DNA from: Pseudocercospora fijiensis CIRAD86
Lineage: Eukaryota; Ascomycota; Dothideomycetes; Mycosphaerellales; Mycosphaerellaceae
Direction of reading: 5' to 3'
Assembly: GCF_000340215.1 (NCBI RefSeq)
Contig: NW_006921552.1
Coordinates: 1 to 64,000, forward strand
Length of the DNA: 64,000 bases
In this document: piece by piece, positions 24,450 to 37,373 of the stretch
Numbering within the stretch: the first letter of the stretch is position 1
How the letters are laid out: each line of letters begins with the position of its first letter
The notes under the pieces: model-generated
Told to the model about the DNA's origin: nothing
Seen by the model: only the letters and a program-made list of their open reading frames with translations
Database searches by the model: none
Made by a program: the position numbers and the translations under genes

Positions 24450-26540
24450 GAATAGTAGTCAGATTCCGAGGAAAGATTAGTCGGGATTAGATAATAGAAA
24501 CCTTAAGTAGCCCTAGATATAAGTACTATAACGACCTTCTCCGCCTTCTAACTAAGCGACTAGACCTCTTTCGGAAAACTCGCCGCCCTCCTATCCCTAG
24601 CGACTACCTTAGACTATATCGTTTCTTCCCTAAGGCCTATAGCTACGAGAGTAAGATATATAGCCCTATAACTATCGAACGCCTTACCCTAGCGATCGCT
24701 ACTAAGATTCGTAAGGCCTTTTCCTATATAGGAGTAATAACTAAGGCTAGCTAGGACGCCTAGGCAAGAGATAGTACTATTACCTTAGATAGTATTACGA
24801 GCGATAGGGGCTCTACCGAGCTATATAGAGCGGCCGTCTCTAGTTAGTACGATAATAAGAAGATCGAAGTCGCCGCGGCCTCTCTATCTTTTAGAAAGAT
24901 ATCCCTATCTAACTAGTTTAAGCTAGAGGCTATAATATACCTATAGTACTAGCGTAAGGTTAACGGAGTTTCGAATAAGAATTAGCTTCGAACCGCCTTC
25001 TATTCTAGGTTCTAGTAGATCTACCGAGGAGACCCTATCTATTAGCTCCTCTACGGCCTTACCCGTCCTATCTATACTCTTAACCTAATCTCCTACCCGT
25101 ACTACGCTAAGATAACTTAACCTAGTAATAGTAGCTCGACCGAGTTTGCCTATATTAACTAATACCCTCTCGACCTCTAGGAAGGTATTGCTATAAACTA
25201 AGTTTAAGGCTCCGTATCCTTCCTTCCTAAGACTATAGAGACTACTACGAAGGTCTTCGCTAGAATCTACTAACTAGAAGTCTTTAGTAAGTAGTATAAG
25301 GAACTTAAGATCCTTCGCTAGGAGAAAGGCTCTATATACGCCCCTCGAGGTTATATTCTCTCTATTAACTATAATATACACTACCTAAATACTAAGATAG
25401 AGAATACCCTTAATAGCTTTATTAAGAACGAGCTAAAAGGTAAGTATCGAAATATAGGCTAGGAGTAGTACCTAGTCGGTGCCCTTAGTATACGATTAAC
25501 CCTTCCCTATCTTCTATTCGGCGCTTAGGTATCCCTAAAGAATACTAAGAGGATAACTATACTCCCCTAGTTCTATCGATATAACTTAGTAACTAGAAAG
25601 CTCGATTACGAAGCTAGAGATACGTTCTAGGAACTCGCCGTAGCTTACTAAGACTTTCTTCCTAGTCCTACCTCGCCTTCTAGTCTTACAAACAAGTATA
25701 GTGCCCCTCTATACGCGTTCCCGGCTATAGTACGCCTACGTAATAATAACCTAATCTCGGAAGCCCTCGTCGGTTAGTTAAAATAGGACGATACTATAGT
25801 ATAGTAGTATATTCGAAGACTCTTTCGTAACCTTAATTAAGAGGGCTCCTCTTATATACTTAAGAACTATTTAAAGTAGTATCGTAAGGATATAGCATTA
25901 GTATACTCTAAAATAATAAGTAAGGTTATTCGGCTTAAGTAGGAGCGATTCGGAGAGAAATTATTCTTTAAGGCCCTTATATAGTCTTTAAAGGATTAGA
26001 GCTATATCCTAAACAACGGCGAGGATCGGTATATACGCCTAAACTAGGATAACTTCTATAGATACTAGCCTACGCCTAACTCTACGGAGGAGTTTAACTA
26101 GGGAGGCTAGGGATTTATATACTAGTAGGAGCCTAGTAAAGCGGACCTTCCTCCTAATTAGCGGCAATCTAGCGCTCCCTTAGCGAAACCTACTACCTAC
26201 GCTTCGAAGGTCTCTACTCCTAGTAGAGTGCTCCCGAACGTTAACCCCTAGTAGCTTAGTACCTCTAAGAGACAAACCCCTTAGCTACCTTCGTTAAAGC
26301 AGCCTATAAACCCTATAGCTAATCCGAATAAGCGACAGACTCGCTAGGATATACGTACTAAGGCGACGCGGATATAGGCTCTAATCGACTAGTTTAACTA
26401 GTAAGGACGTAGCGGCAATTATAGTAGTTAGGGTTGTAGAGGAAACTATAGTAGACTAGCGGCTCGTAGAGGGAAGAAATAAGTAATAAGCCTATAGTAG
26501 CTAACTAGCTAGGATACCTTCGTAGGATAGTTAATTTAGT
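24450..26540 (+). pseudogene. Decayed long ORF, unrecognised retroelement-like protein
   Basis: A single + strand frame can be followed for about 2 kb with TAG/TAA stops at Gln/Trp-like positions. It encodes roughly 690 residues of mixed, globular-looking text. The C-terminal part (about 26,150-26,480) is rich in Pro, Ser, Gln and Arg and ends with Gly/Arg/Asn-rich text (QGRSGNYSSQGCRGNYS-like), as seen in Gag-type RNA-binding tails. No RT, integrase or transposase motif is visible. It could be the gag of an otherwise lost LTR element; family unknown. Confidence 0.45.
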
Positions 26541-26813
26541 TTCTTTATATATTTAAGGTTTCTTAGTCCGGGAGGTAAGGAAGCGTTAGTCTAAGGGTAG
26601 ACTTCTTAGTCCGGGAGGGAAATTATAGTAGGGAAACCCCGCTTAGTATAGAGGTACACTTCTATATCTTTCCTCTTCCTTTAAGATATATATACGCGAT
26701 AGAGGGAGATAGCTACGATAATATATAGAAGGATAGATATAAGAAATATAACCTATCTAGCTATAATATAGCCCTCTCTACGACTATTCTCTTCTCTTTA
26801 ATATTTACAATCC

Positions 26814-26857
<44 letters not shown>

Positions 26858-26937
26858 TACTACGCCGACCCCTCGTAGTTACCTAAGAGGCATTAAATAC
26901 TAGACCTATAGTATGTAGCTCCCTATATATATACCTC
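26541..26937. other. LTR-like non-coding tract with (TA)n
   Basis: It contains two close copies of TTCTTAGTCCGGGAGG (about 26,558 and 26,608), then GGGAAACCCC, and an uninterrupted TA run at 26819-26856. The right end CTATATATATACCTC (26923-26937) was the LINE target site. It looks like the start of an LTR or 3' region of the preceding unknown element, but no partner copy was found in the window. Confidence 0.4.
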
Positions 26938-26989
26938 GGAGGTGCTAAAGGCGGAAGATGGAAGAACCCCTAAGAGGGCATATAGGATA

Positions 26990-28150
26990 ATGATCTTAGA
27001 ACTCCTTAGAGGACTGAAAGCAATCTATAGCTAGGCAAGCCACGTAATTACAAAGGTAGCTAATACAGTCGCAGCAAAGATTACGAAGAAACAATAGGAG
27101 ACAAGCCTAAACTACCGCACCTAGGCAGCAGTAGCTAGTTAGGAGGCGCTAAAACCCCCGAGGATAGTAGTTAGAGTCTATATTACGGACCTATAGGAGC
27201 AAAAGGAAATCTAAGGACTTATAGGGAAAGAGATTGTAGAAAGAATTATAGTTAAAGAAGTAATTAGGGCTAGGAACGAAGGTAAAGGGGTAATTAAGCT
27301 GTTTATAGTATAAGAGCAGGATAAAAAGAAGCTAGAAATATAAAAAGAATAGACAACTAAGATAGGGAAAACAGCAAAGGTCTCCTAATAGCAATTTATA
27401 ATTATAGCCTATAGTATAATAAGAAGCTTTAAGGAAGAATAGGATATTAAGAGCCTATAGAGACAAAACCAAGCTATATACCTAGGCCTAAAGATTACAA
27501 AAGTAGTATAGATTAAAAGGAAAATTAAAGAGACTAAGAAGCAGTCTTCCCTAATTATCTAGGTAGAGAGTGTAGAGCAAGCTAATATAGTGCTAGACTA
27601 GGGGTTGTTCTAGGACTTTAAAAGATTGGAAACAGAGATATATAGAAGCAACTATAGGATAATACAGTGCTTCAAATGTTAATACTATAGACACTTAGTA
27701 GCTAAGTGTATAAAGACAACTAATACCTACTCCTATTATATAGGGGATTACTAGGTTAAAGAATGTAAAGCATATAAGGGAGAGGCAAGATATATATACT
27801 ATACTAAAAGATACCCCTCTTAGGCGAAGGAATGCCTAGTAAGAATACAGGTAGCTAGGAAGGCAAAGGAAGCTAGAATCAATATACTAAAAAGATATAT
27901 AATAAGCTAGGGCAGCTAGGTACAGAAGCAACCTAGCTAAGTACTACAAAAGAGGTTTAGACAAGATAATAGGTTTACATTTAGGGCCTTACTAGCATAA
28001 GAGAGTCACTAGTAACTAGGGAGACTAAGATACCTTAACATTATAGGAAAGGAAGCAGGGCAGATAAAGCTTAGTTAAATATTAGTCTAAAGTGAGGGAA
28101 GACTAAAGGAAAACTTATAGGGAAATGATATAGATGAAACCTAATAAATA
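26990..28150 (+). pseudogene. LINE copy 1 ORF1 (Gag-like, zinc knuckles)
   Basis: The frame starts near the ATG at 26990. At about 27,670-27,830 a knuckle block is read as CFKC, then H, then C in CCHC spacing, followed by a second knuckle (YSYYIGDY, YVKEC-type) whose Cys and His codons are partly changed to Tyr by RIP. ORF1 proteins of Tad-type elements bind their own RNA. Many TAG/TAA stops are present. Confidence 0.75.
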
Positions 28151-28179
28151 TTGCAATATTACTAAATATTATATAGTAC

Positions 28180-31100
28180 AATGTTAACAAGAGCAAAGAC
28201 AAAGTATAGAGGAGCTTCCTTTAAGCACTAAACCTAAAAGAACATTACATTATTGCAATCTAAGAGCCCTAGCTCAACCTATATATAAAGAGACTAGCAA
28301 TAGTTAAAGACCTAAGATACTACCTAATTATCTATAACTAGGGAGCCCTAAGGATATACATCTATATTAGTAAGGAGATAGATATAGAAACCTAGCAGGC
28401 TATACTATAGGAGGATAGGGACCTAATATTAGTTTAAGTAGAGACATCCTAAGGTACACTCTAAGTCTACTATATATATAACCTACTACTAGACTTAAGA
28501 AGTAGTACCTAACTGAAAACCCTAGAAAGACTACCTAGAGTTATCTAGGGGAATACCTACTAAATCCTACTTAGGGATTTCAACCTCTACTACCCCCTTT
28601 AGGGCTTAGACTTTACCCTAGCTTACTACTTCCTAGTAGGAAGACTAATTAATATATTAGAGAGGGAAGGAATAGAAATTGTTACCCTAAAGGGACTAAT
28701 TACTTAGGAGGCAAGAGGAAGTAGTAGTATACTAGACCTATACTTTATATTATATTAGATTAGGAACAGGATTATAAGATATAGGGTTAACTAGGAGCTA
28801 GAAGAATTATTAGACTACTTCCCGGTACAGATTAAGCTAAATGTCTAAGCTAATTAGGAAAGGGAACTAGAGGAGAAGCTTAACTAGAAAGGTACCTAAT
28901 AGGATAGGATTAGGGAGGAACTAGAAAGGGACCTAAAACTAGAGGAACTCTTAACAAAGCACCTCCTAAGGCTAGAGGACATTAATAAGGCAGTAGAAGA
29001 ACTAATAGGAATCCTAAAATAGGTAGCTAGAAAGTATACCCTAGTAAAGAAACATTTACTATACTAGCAACTATACTAGACTAGTAAGTATATAAAGAAG
29101 GTTAAAGTAGTAAGGAAGGCTAGGAGGCAGTAGATACAAACCTATACCTAGGAAGTATAGGACAACTATAATAAAGCCTGCTAGGAAAAGAAGATCTAGA
29201 TTAAGAAGGATAAGATATAAGAATAGAGATCTATAATAGGAATAATTATAAAGAAACTAGAGGAGATATAGAGGATAGCTAAATAGGCAAGGAGACCTAA
29301 ACAGGACAAAGATATACTACTATAATTCCCGGACATTATAGACTAATAAGGACAAATGTAGACTATAATAGAAGGGAAAGCAAGAGCCCTAGGCTAATAC
29401 TTCTTCTATAGAAAAGTATAAGCAGACCTATTAGATATAAAGGAGAAAGAATAAGAGACTCTACTACTAGGTATACTAAGAGACACCTAGGTTAAACCCG
29501 AAACTATTAAAAGGATCCTAAAGAAAATTCTAGGCAATAAGGTACTAGGAGAAGATAAGATCTATAACAAACTTCTAAAAGCATACAGGAAGGGGCTAGC
29601 CCTAGTACTAGCCAATATCTTTTTATAAAGCCTAGCACTAGGATACTACCTAAGACTATTTAGGAAGTCCCTAATAGTAGTGCTAAGGAAGCCCTAGAAG
29701 GAAGACTATACGTAGCTTAAGGCCTATAGACTAATAGCCCTACTTAATATAATAGGTAAGGTGCTAGAAAAAATTGTCGCTAAAAGGCTAACAACCTTTA
29801 CTAAGGAAAGGAATATCCTTCCTAAAGGCTAGATAGGAGGAAGAAAGAAGAGGTTAATACTAATAGCTATAGAACTAATTATAGAACAGATTAAGCATAT
29901 CTGGTACTATAGTTAAAACTAGGTAGCAACCCTCCTCTCCCTTAATATCTTAGGAGCCTTTAACAATATCTCCTATAAAAGGCTCCTATATATACTTAAA
30001 TAGAAGGCTATACTAAACTAGATAGTCCAATTTATCTAGTCCTTCCTATAGGAAAGGTTAATACAGCTTATTCTAGGCAAATTCAAATCAGACCTAATGC
30101 TAACTAAAAAGGGAATCCCCTAAGGATTAACACTCTCCCTAATCCTCTTCCTTATCTTTATAGCAGACCTACTCCTACTCCTAGAATTAAGAAATATATT
30201 AGCATTAGGGTTTATAGATAATACAAACATCCTAGCCTAGTCTAAGACAATAGAAACCAACTATAAGATCCTAGAAGAGAAGCACTAGGAGTATAAAAAA
30301 TAGGTAAAGAGATATAGAGCAAAATTCGCCCTAGAAAAATACTAGCTTATCTACTTTAGTAAGGCTAAATCAACCTATAATATAAAGTAGTCAATCACTA
30401 TCTAAGGCTTTAAAACCTAACTATTAGCAGAGCTTAGGGTACTAGGGATCTAGCTAGACCCAAAACTAAATTAGGGACTATAAGTAAAGAAGGCAAAGTA
30501 GAGGGCAGATGCTAATATGCAATCTATTAATAGGCTTATAGCCTCTATATAGGGGGCTATATTCGAGAAAGCTAAAGTTATATACAAAGCAATTGTTAAG
30601 CTAGCAATACTATATAGAGCATAGATATAGATAGCCTAGGAGAAAACACTAAAGAGGATCGAGCAACTAGTTAGTAGGTCCTAAACCTAAGGCCTAAAGA
30701 AAATCCTAGGAGCATACAAAACTATACCTATAAGGGTAGTAGAAATAGAATTAGGGATCCTACTAGTTAAACAATACTTTAAGGGACTAAGACACTAATA
30801 TATAGCAAAGACAATAGAATACCTAGCCTAATAGACTATCTAAAAGGTACTAGACAAGATAAAAGCCTAGTATATTAGGACTAGGAGGCGAGACAGACTA
30901 TAAATAACTCCCTAGAAAGTTAAAGACCTAGAGCACTATAGAGTCTTAATAAGAGAAATGCTAGAGAAAGAGCTTTAGGGACTAAATATAAGGCTAAAGG
31001 AAGACAAACTAAAGAGAGAGAAACAAAGCCTAGTAGAATTAATAGCTAGATACCTATAGGAGTAGGAATAGAATAAAACATAAGTTAGACTAGGAACCCT

Positions 31101-31660
31101 AAAGGCACTAATCAAATTTAGTTAATACAACTACTAGCTCTATAAGGACCTAAATAGGGCCGAGGCAAGCCTAGCTATCTAAATTAGATCTAAACACATT
31201 AGATTTAGATCTTACCTATTTAGAAGAAACGTCCTAGGAATTGAAAGTAGGGCTTACTAATATAGCTACTAATCTTAGAACCCTAAGTATATACTACTAG
31301 TCTACCCTTAATAGTTAGAAAGTAGAAGTAATTAGAGACTAAAAGCAATAGAAAGGGAATACGACAAGCTAATCTAGAGTAAAGAAGACCTAAAGAGGAT
31401 AGTAAAGTGGATTATTAAATAGGGATTTGTATAACAATTCGCACTAGTAAGGGAAACTAAGGAGTAGATAAGAAGGAGGGAAGAAGAGGGGGAAAGAAGG
31501 GCAGGGCAGTAGGCAAGGTAGTTAGAGGGTAACAACTATAATACTAGTATACCCTAGAGGAAGGAAAACAAGGAAACGAGGAAGATTAATACTTATAAAT
31601 AGGACAGGAGGGAGGTTTTTACTAACTAAGTTAGTTTCCTACCTAAAACAATATATAGAA
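28180..31660 (+). pseudogene. LINE copy 1 ORF2 (endonuclease-RT)
   Basis: An N-terminal apurinic-type endonuclease domain starts at about 28,180 (IIAIQEPQLN near 28,255; LLRDFNLYYPL near 28,570; SSSILDL near 28,720). RT follows at about 29,700-30,480, with GIPQGLTLSLILFLIF near 30,113-30,160 and the catalytic box FIDN near 30,212 (second Asp changed to Asn). Downstream text to about 31,650 is the C-terminal region. Reading is broken by TAG/TAA stops. Confidence 0.85.
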
Positions 31661-31734
31661 ACAGACCTACATAGGCCGAAAGGCACTACAATAGGCAAAT
31701 GAAATATCTATCTATCTATCTATATATATACCTC

Positions 31735-32025
31735 TACCTACGACCTACTCGTCCCGCCTATAATAGTAAAGACGTCTTCGAAGTCTTTAAATTCTTCCGG
31801 TAAGGATAAACCCTTAGCGATATCGCGGAGCTAGCGAACGCTAACTATATATACGTATAGGGCGTTACGTATATCCTTCTAGAATTCCTATAGTTCCCGT
31901 ACGCGTATCGTACGCGCTACGGCTTCGTTCCTATAGGTCTAGGTATCTATCGAGCTATCGACGATTACCTTTTAATTACGCCTCTAAGGCCTACTAAGAA
32001 TAATATTAGGGAGGGGCATTTCGAA
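31735..32025 (-). pseudogene. Ty3/gypsy pol fragment (start of RT region), element F left piece
   Basis: On the - strand, LPEEFKDFEDVF is read at about 31,765-31,800, preceded by RELQEFQKDIRNALY-like text. This matches the linker just upstream of RT in fungal Ty3/gypsy Pol ('LPPEFKDFEDVFSE...'). No RT follows on the left, so the copy is truncated or interrupted. Orientation and position fit it being the continuation of the gag at 46232-47940 on the other side of the hAT-like region. Confidence 0.5.
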
Positions 32026-32339
32026 TAGACCCTATAGTAGTTTAGGTTAGTTTAGTTTAGTTTACTAAGCCGAAGATCTAGTTTAGTTTAGGTTAGTTTA
32101 CTAAGTAACTATAGGATTAGCTAGTTCGAACTATAGAATTTATCGGTTTCTAAGAAGTATAAGAATATCTACGTAACTCGAAGCAAGCCCTTTATAAGAT
32201 ACGAGAGTATAGCCGGTAGCGTAGCCGGCATTTTTTAGTTATAGGAAGGTACTTATATAACCCTAAATCTATAGACAATTAGCTAAGGGTACTAACTAAT
32301 TAAAAGCATATATATATACAAGCTATTATAGTTTAGTTT

Positions 32340-33970
32340 AGAAACTGTACTTATTAAGTATAAATTTTATCCTTTCGCTCGCGATTTAATTCCCTAACTG
32401 CTCGGTAGAATATTATTATCTAGATCTAGGTAGAACTTATCGATTTCCCTAGAAGCCCTTCTTAAGAAGTTCGACTACTTTCTAACTAAACTATTCTCTA
32501 ATATTAAGTACTAGGATAGCTCCTCCCTCGGTATTAGTATAGTATATAAAAGAGCTGTAAGGCAGCTCTATAGAACGTTCTACTAGTTACTCGCTATACT
32601 AAGGCCGAATGCTAGTTCGTTCCTTAGAACTCTTAGTTATTTAGGAGATATTAAGGATAGGGTAGGCAGTAACTTCGAATTATATAAGGAGGTAGAGGCT
32701 GCTATAGAGGAGTCCTTTAACCTATAGAAGATAGTAAAAGATATAAAGGTAGCTATAGGTCTAGGTACCTAGTTAAATTTCTAGTAGGTAGAGTATAAGG
32801 ATATTTAGAGGGAGTATTAGGTAGAGTTACGAAGGCAGATGTGTAATATAGTCTAGAAAACAGGGATAATGCCTATAACTATAAGTATTAGGCTCTTTAA
32901 CCTTCCTTATTTTTCCCTATTTTCTTTTTATAAAAATCTAAACTATTATAGATTAACCGGAATATCTATCTTCTTTTATTTCTTTAAAAAACCTAGTAGC
33001 GTAGCTAGTAGCGTAGCCGGTAGCGTAGCCGGTAGCGTAGCCGGTAGCGTAGCCGGCCTTTTTACTCTTTAGTACTATCGGAATTTTCGAAGACTTCTAT
33101 TCCGTATAGCTAATAAAGTATACTATACTATATACATATACTTAGAGAGTATTTAGAGCGCGGTATATAGCGCCGTATAATAGTGGCTTATTTCGTATAT
33201 AGAAAAGCTTATAGATAATACTACGAATATCCTTCCTACTAGAATATCTATCCTACCTAGTACTATCTCGAATATAGACATTCTAGCCTTTTAGAATCTA
33301 ATCGAGTGCTTTAAAATCCTTCTCTATAATCGTTATACGCTTCGCGTAGATAGCTATAAGGTTAACCGCTAAAATAGTATAGGTATAGTTTAGAAAGAGG
33401 TAGAAGAGAAATATATATTCGAAGATACGAACTAGGTAGGCTTCTATAGCCTCTTAAAGGGCGCCTAGCGCGGAGGCTTAGAAGCGAAGGTCCGTTCTAT
33501 AATCCTAGGCAATTTCGGGAATAAGTCGTTAGAAAGGAGCTTTACGGATTAGGAGATTAGAACTCTTCTAATGCTTCCGAATCTTACGGAGGGCTATAGC
33601 TAAAGAAGGATTAGTAAAAAGACAGTAAGAATGCCGGCTATATTACTAGCTACGCTACCGGCTATAAATAGGACTTACTTCCTAGGCGCTATCGACGCTT
33701 TAGACGATTGTTACTACTAGTAGTAGAAGCGCTAGTCGTCGTCTTACGTAGAGCCTTACCCGCCGTTATCTTACGTAGAGCCTTACTCGCGACGCCCTTT
33801 CTAGTACCGGATCTAGCGGTAGTAGTAGCAGCCTTCTTACGTTAATATACTATACTCGTTCTACTATTTCCGGTCTTATTACGACCCGTAGAAGTAGTAG
33901 GTCCCTTCTTACGAGGCGTCGTAACTTAGTTAAGTAGACTCGGTATTATAAAAGTCGTCGAATTAAGGAG
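32340..33970 (+). pseudogene. Decayed + strand ORF(s) inside the hAT region, unrecognised
   Basis: A + strand frame with TAG stops runs from about 32,340 to 32,870, and another from about 33,280 to 33,960. The second has text such as SLLKGAQRGGLEAKVRSIILGNFGNK and, near its end, Gln/Tyr/Ser-rich repeats around SSYVEPYP (about 33,720-33,790). The stretch between them (32,870-33,060) contains the SVAG-coding repeat and may be an intron or spacer. I recognise no family; it could be cargo or an accessory gene of the transposon. Confidence 0.35.
32998..33058. repeat. 12-bp tandem repeat GTAGCCGGTAGC
   Basis: Five to six units of GTAGC(C/T)GGTAGC-type sequence end in CGTAGCCGGCC. Shorter versions of the same motif occur at about 32,213, 33,640, 34,203, 34,440, 35,140, 36,160, 42,465, 43,490, 44,882, 45,446 and 46,055, in both orientations. 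Each half can pair with its neighbour (GCCGGT/ACCGGC). Confidence 0.8.
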
Positions 33971-34199
33971 AAAAGTACGTTACAAAGGTATACGAAAGCG
34001 CGCGCGGAGCGAGGGTATTACGGAGATAGTAGATATAGAGCGTAGAGGTATAGGTATCGATACGAAGGTTAAATATAGCGAGAGAGGTAGTATCGCGGTA
34101 TCGCTAGGTAATAGAGTAAGCGTCGCGTAAGCCTATATTATAGTAACGTTAGAGTAAGGAAAGAAGGTAGGTACGGCTAAAAAAGGCAGGTACGGCAAA

Positions 34200-35560
34200 C
34201 TTTGAAATATAGCCGGTGTATATAGCTAGTATAGTAATAGGCGAAAGCCTCCTTTTAATAAATAGCCGGCGTAATAATAGTATCCTACTATAGTATAGAT
34301 ATTCTTTAGTAATGCCCTTACTAGCTATAGTAATCTTATAAGTAACCTAGGCCTATTACTAGGAAATATAAGAAATATTAGGTAGGATATACTAAACAAG
34401 CTAGTTATTTAGTAGGAAAAGGCCTATAACCGTCTCTATATACCGGCTACGAGTGCCGGCTATCGCTCTAAATACAACTCCGCCCTATCTCGGAGGCTAA
34501 GGTACCGAGCGGAAACCCTATAGCTTATATTTACTTAGTTATCGCGGAGCGCTTATAGGTAAGGTATTAGAAAAGAGTATAAAAAGTACGAGAAGAGTAT
34601 CCTAGGATATAGGTCGTAAGTAAATAAGAGTAATACGCCTAGTTATTTATATAGTACGTTACTCTAAATAACTAGGAGCCTATATTATCTTATACTTCGC
34701 TTATAAGACCTCGACTCTACTAGTATACTATCGATCTCCTCCTCGGTCGCTAATACGCTATCTTAATTCTTCTTCGAGTTACCGGACTTAGTACGCATCT
34801 ATAGCTATATAATAGCGCTACGTATTATAGAGAATTTCTCGTTAAAGTTTCTCTCTCGTAGGCTTACTATCTGCCTCGTAGTATAGAGGATTAAAGTGCT
34901 AATACTAAAGAATCTCTTTATAGTTAGGATACTAGGGCTCCTTAGGACCTTTATATTTTAGGTCTAAATAGAGACGTATTATAAACGTTCTATCGCCCTT
35001 TCGCTTACTACCCGCTAGGTTGCGATATACGAAGAAACTAATCTAAATATAGCTCGTCTCTATAATAGCTAGGTAAATATAGAGCGCTAGGATTCTACTT
35101 CGTACGTTAGATTTAGGGACAGCGCGGAGATAAAATCAGAAATATAGCCGGTACCTATAGCCGGTAAAAGGATACGAAAATAGGCCTCCTCCTAGGTTAA
35201 TCTACCGACTAAATACAATTTCTAACTAATCCGCTATAAACCGACGCCGAATTTTAGCTAGAAGCTATATATCTTTATTTTAAAGAGTAACCCGCTTCGT
35301 ATAGATAGTAAGGAGGTTTAAAAGCTTGAGCTCGGTTACGAGAAATACCTCTATAGCTTCTTAAAGAGCACTAATCGCCTTAGCCGTAAATCGTATACTA
35401 GACCGAAAATCTAATATAATTTCTCGGACGAGTCGCTAAAAGGGAGTCTTAGGAATTAAAAGCTCGGTCCTTCTTTTATTTTAGAAAAGCCGGATCTAGC
35501 GAAGGGTAATAGTACCTAGTTTAAAGCGCCGCTTCTTTATTATCGAGTCCTACCTTATTC
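34200..35560. other. RIP-mutated DNA with uncertain + strand frame
   Basis: Several + strand stretches are followable, but frames shift and I could not tie them to one protein. Two GCCGGTA motif clusters lie here (34,203-34,222 and 34,440-34,465) and another at 35,140-35,165. The tract 35,560-36,300 contains A/T-rich, Ser/Arg-coding text and no recognisable gene. Nothing firm can be called. Confidence 0.3.
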
Positions 35561-36329
35561 CCTTTTTTTTTAATCGAAAGATAACTTTTCTTCGCGATAG
35601 CCTTCGTCCGCCTACTCTTTTTGGCCTTCTCCTATCTACCTAAAGCCTTCTTATTTTTCGGTACTGTTTTCCGAGGAACCCCTTTCCTTCGTATATACTA
35701 TAGAGAGTCTTACTCTTCCGATATCTCGTTCTCGCTACGGTCTCTCTATACCTAGCTTACTTTACCCTTACCCTTTAGGCTCTAAAGATATTTATCTACG
35801 CGTTTAGGCGACGAGGGTATATCGGTAGGACCTAGAAAATTAATAAGCCTATAATTATAAGGAGACATTTATACTTCTTACCTTCTAGAACAAATAGTCT
35901 TCTATTAAACCGCCTTAGTAGGTTATTGTTAGATTTGTATAACGGATAGGTTACCGGCTTAGGAAGGCCTAAAGAGCCGAATCCTTAAGGTATATTTGTC
36001 TTTAAGAATATAGAGAAAGGGAAGAAGGAGAGGAAGAGCGAATAGAGAGTTAGAAATAGTCTATAGGTAAGCGGGGTAGGTTGCTATAGTAACTAGTCTA
36101 TTTAGGTCCTAGGAATTCGGAATATATTAAAGATATATACTAGCTATATACGCCGGCTACGCTACCTTCTATATAAACGCTTCGTCTCCTTAAAGCTACT
36201 CTAAGCCTATATACGTTTCTACTTCTCGATCCGGTATCGCCTTAAGTTCTACCTCCGCCCTCCTTCTCTTCGTTATCGCTAATTAGGGTTTCGCTTAGAC
36301 TAAATTTCGTATTCTCTTCGCGCTTCTAG

Positions 36330-37318
36330 GTTTCTTCGATTTTAAGGTTTTCTAATTCCTCGATTAAGTCCTTTAGTATAATCTTTAGTATCCTACCTTA
36401 GCGACTCTAGTAGAGGAGATAGTATCGGAATACTATAATAGACTCGAAGGTAGTAGGCGAGTATATTTAATTAAAGCGGCCCTAGTAACGAGCGATACTA
36501 AAAGACTTCTTATAGCCTATACCTACGCTTAGTATAGCGAGGACGTCCCGAGCGACCGACGCTATTATTAGAAACTTAGGCTCTAACTGCTACTATATAG
36601 CGAGAATATCGTCTCCGAATTCGTCTAGAAGACTAGTAAGATCTAGAGATTATTAGCCCTCTTTTCGAGCCTATAGGTTTAGTACTTACCCGTACGCCGA
36701 TAGAGATCGAACTCTTTTTTATTTACTTTAGTATTTGCTTCCTCTTCTATCTCTACTTCCTACCTACGAAATAGGTATAATATCGGAGCCTTCTAAACCT
36801 TTTTCGTTATAGGAGCTATATTTAGACTAGTTTCTTTCCGACGCTCGTAGAATATCTTTTCTAGAATAGTCTAGTAATACTAAGGCTATTCCTCGTCGCC
36901 CTTCTATTCCGGCTTCTACTAGTATATATCCTTTTCTACCGGGTTAAGTAAGTACGTAACGCTATAGATATCCCCGAACGACTAAAAGATAGTACTATAA
37001 TATTTATATAACTTAGTATAGGAGGTGTCTATAGCTTTCGTTATAGCTACTTTCTAGGGAACGCTCTTCTTAGCTAGCTTAGCTACGGTTTCGTCGAGCT
37101 CGTTAAAGAGCTAGTTATAGTATATAAAGACAAGGTAGATCGTCGGTCCTTAGGTTCTTCTAATCGTAGTAGTAACCTTCGCGTAATACTTACTAATATC
37201 GACGAGATACTCTACTTAGCGCTATTCGGCGGGGGTAAGCCCGAGCTACTTAATACCCTCGGAACTCTAATAGATCTCGAGAGCGGTACGTAAAGTATAT
37301 CCCCTCGTAACTATATAG
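36330..37318 (-). pseudogene. hAT transposase, C-terminal part (dimerisation region)
   Basis: Read on the - strand from 37,318 down. Text with LFNELDETVAKLAKKS, then ITKAIDTSYTKLYKYYS and YLLNPVEKD is the typical C-terminal third of fungal hAT transposases, where 'KL..YY.KT......A..L.P..K' precedes the dimerisation domain. Near 36,400-36,560, ARDVLAILSVGIGYKKSFSIAR matches the hAT dimerisation motif ('A.D.L.IP.....VER.FS.AR'). It is the continuation of 42780-44240; LINE copy 2 and its TSD separate the two. Confidence 0.8.
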
Positions 37319-37373
37319 ATAGATAGATATTTCATTTGCCTATTGTAGTGCCTTTCGGCCTATATAGGTCTAT

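Larger units (their letters stand above)
26938..31719 (+). mobile_element. Tad1-like LINE copy 1, nearly full length, RIP-killed
   Basis: 4,782 bp, flanked by a 15-bp direct repeat CTATATATATACCTC (26923-26937 and 31720-31734). The 3' end is a short TATC repeat tail (about 31,705-31,719), typical of non-LTR elements of this group. It carries an ORF1 with CCHC knuckles and an ORF2 with endonuclease and RT. It aligns along its whole length with LINE copy 2 (37319-42220, opposite strand) but lacks about 124 bp at the 5' end, so it is slightly 5' truncated. Confidence 0.92.

Noticed and set aside
32040..32105. Telomere-like GGTTAG/GTTTAG repeats
   Set aside because: Irregular GTTTAG/GGTTAG words at the proposed transposon end, not a run of TTAGGG.
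32869..33072. A 67-residue open frame with SVAG repeats
   Set aside because: The repeats come from the 12-bp DNA motif, and the same motif occurs in both orientations and in other frames, so it is a DNA repeat rather than a protein.
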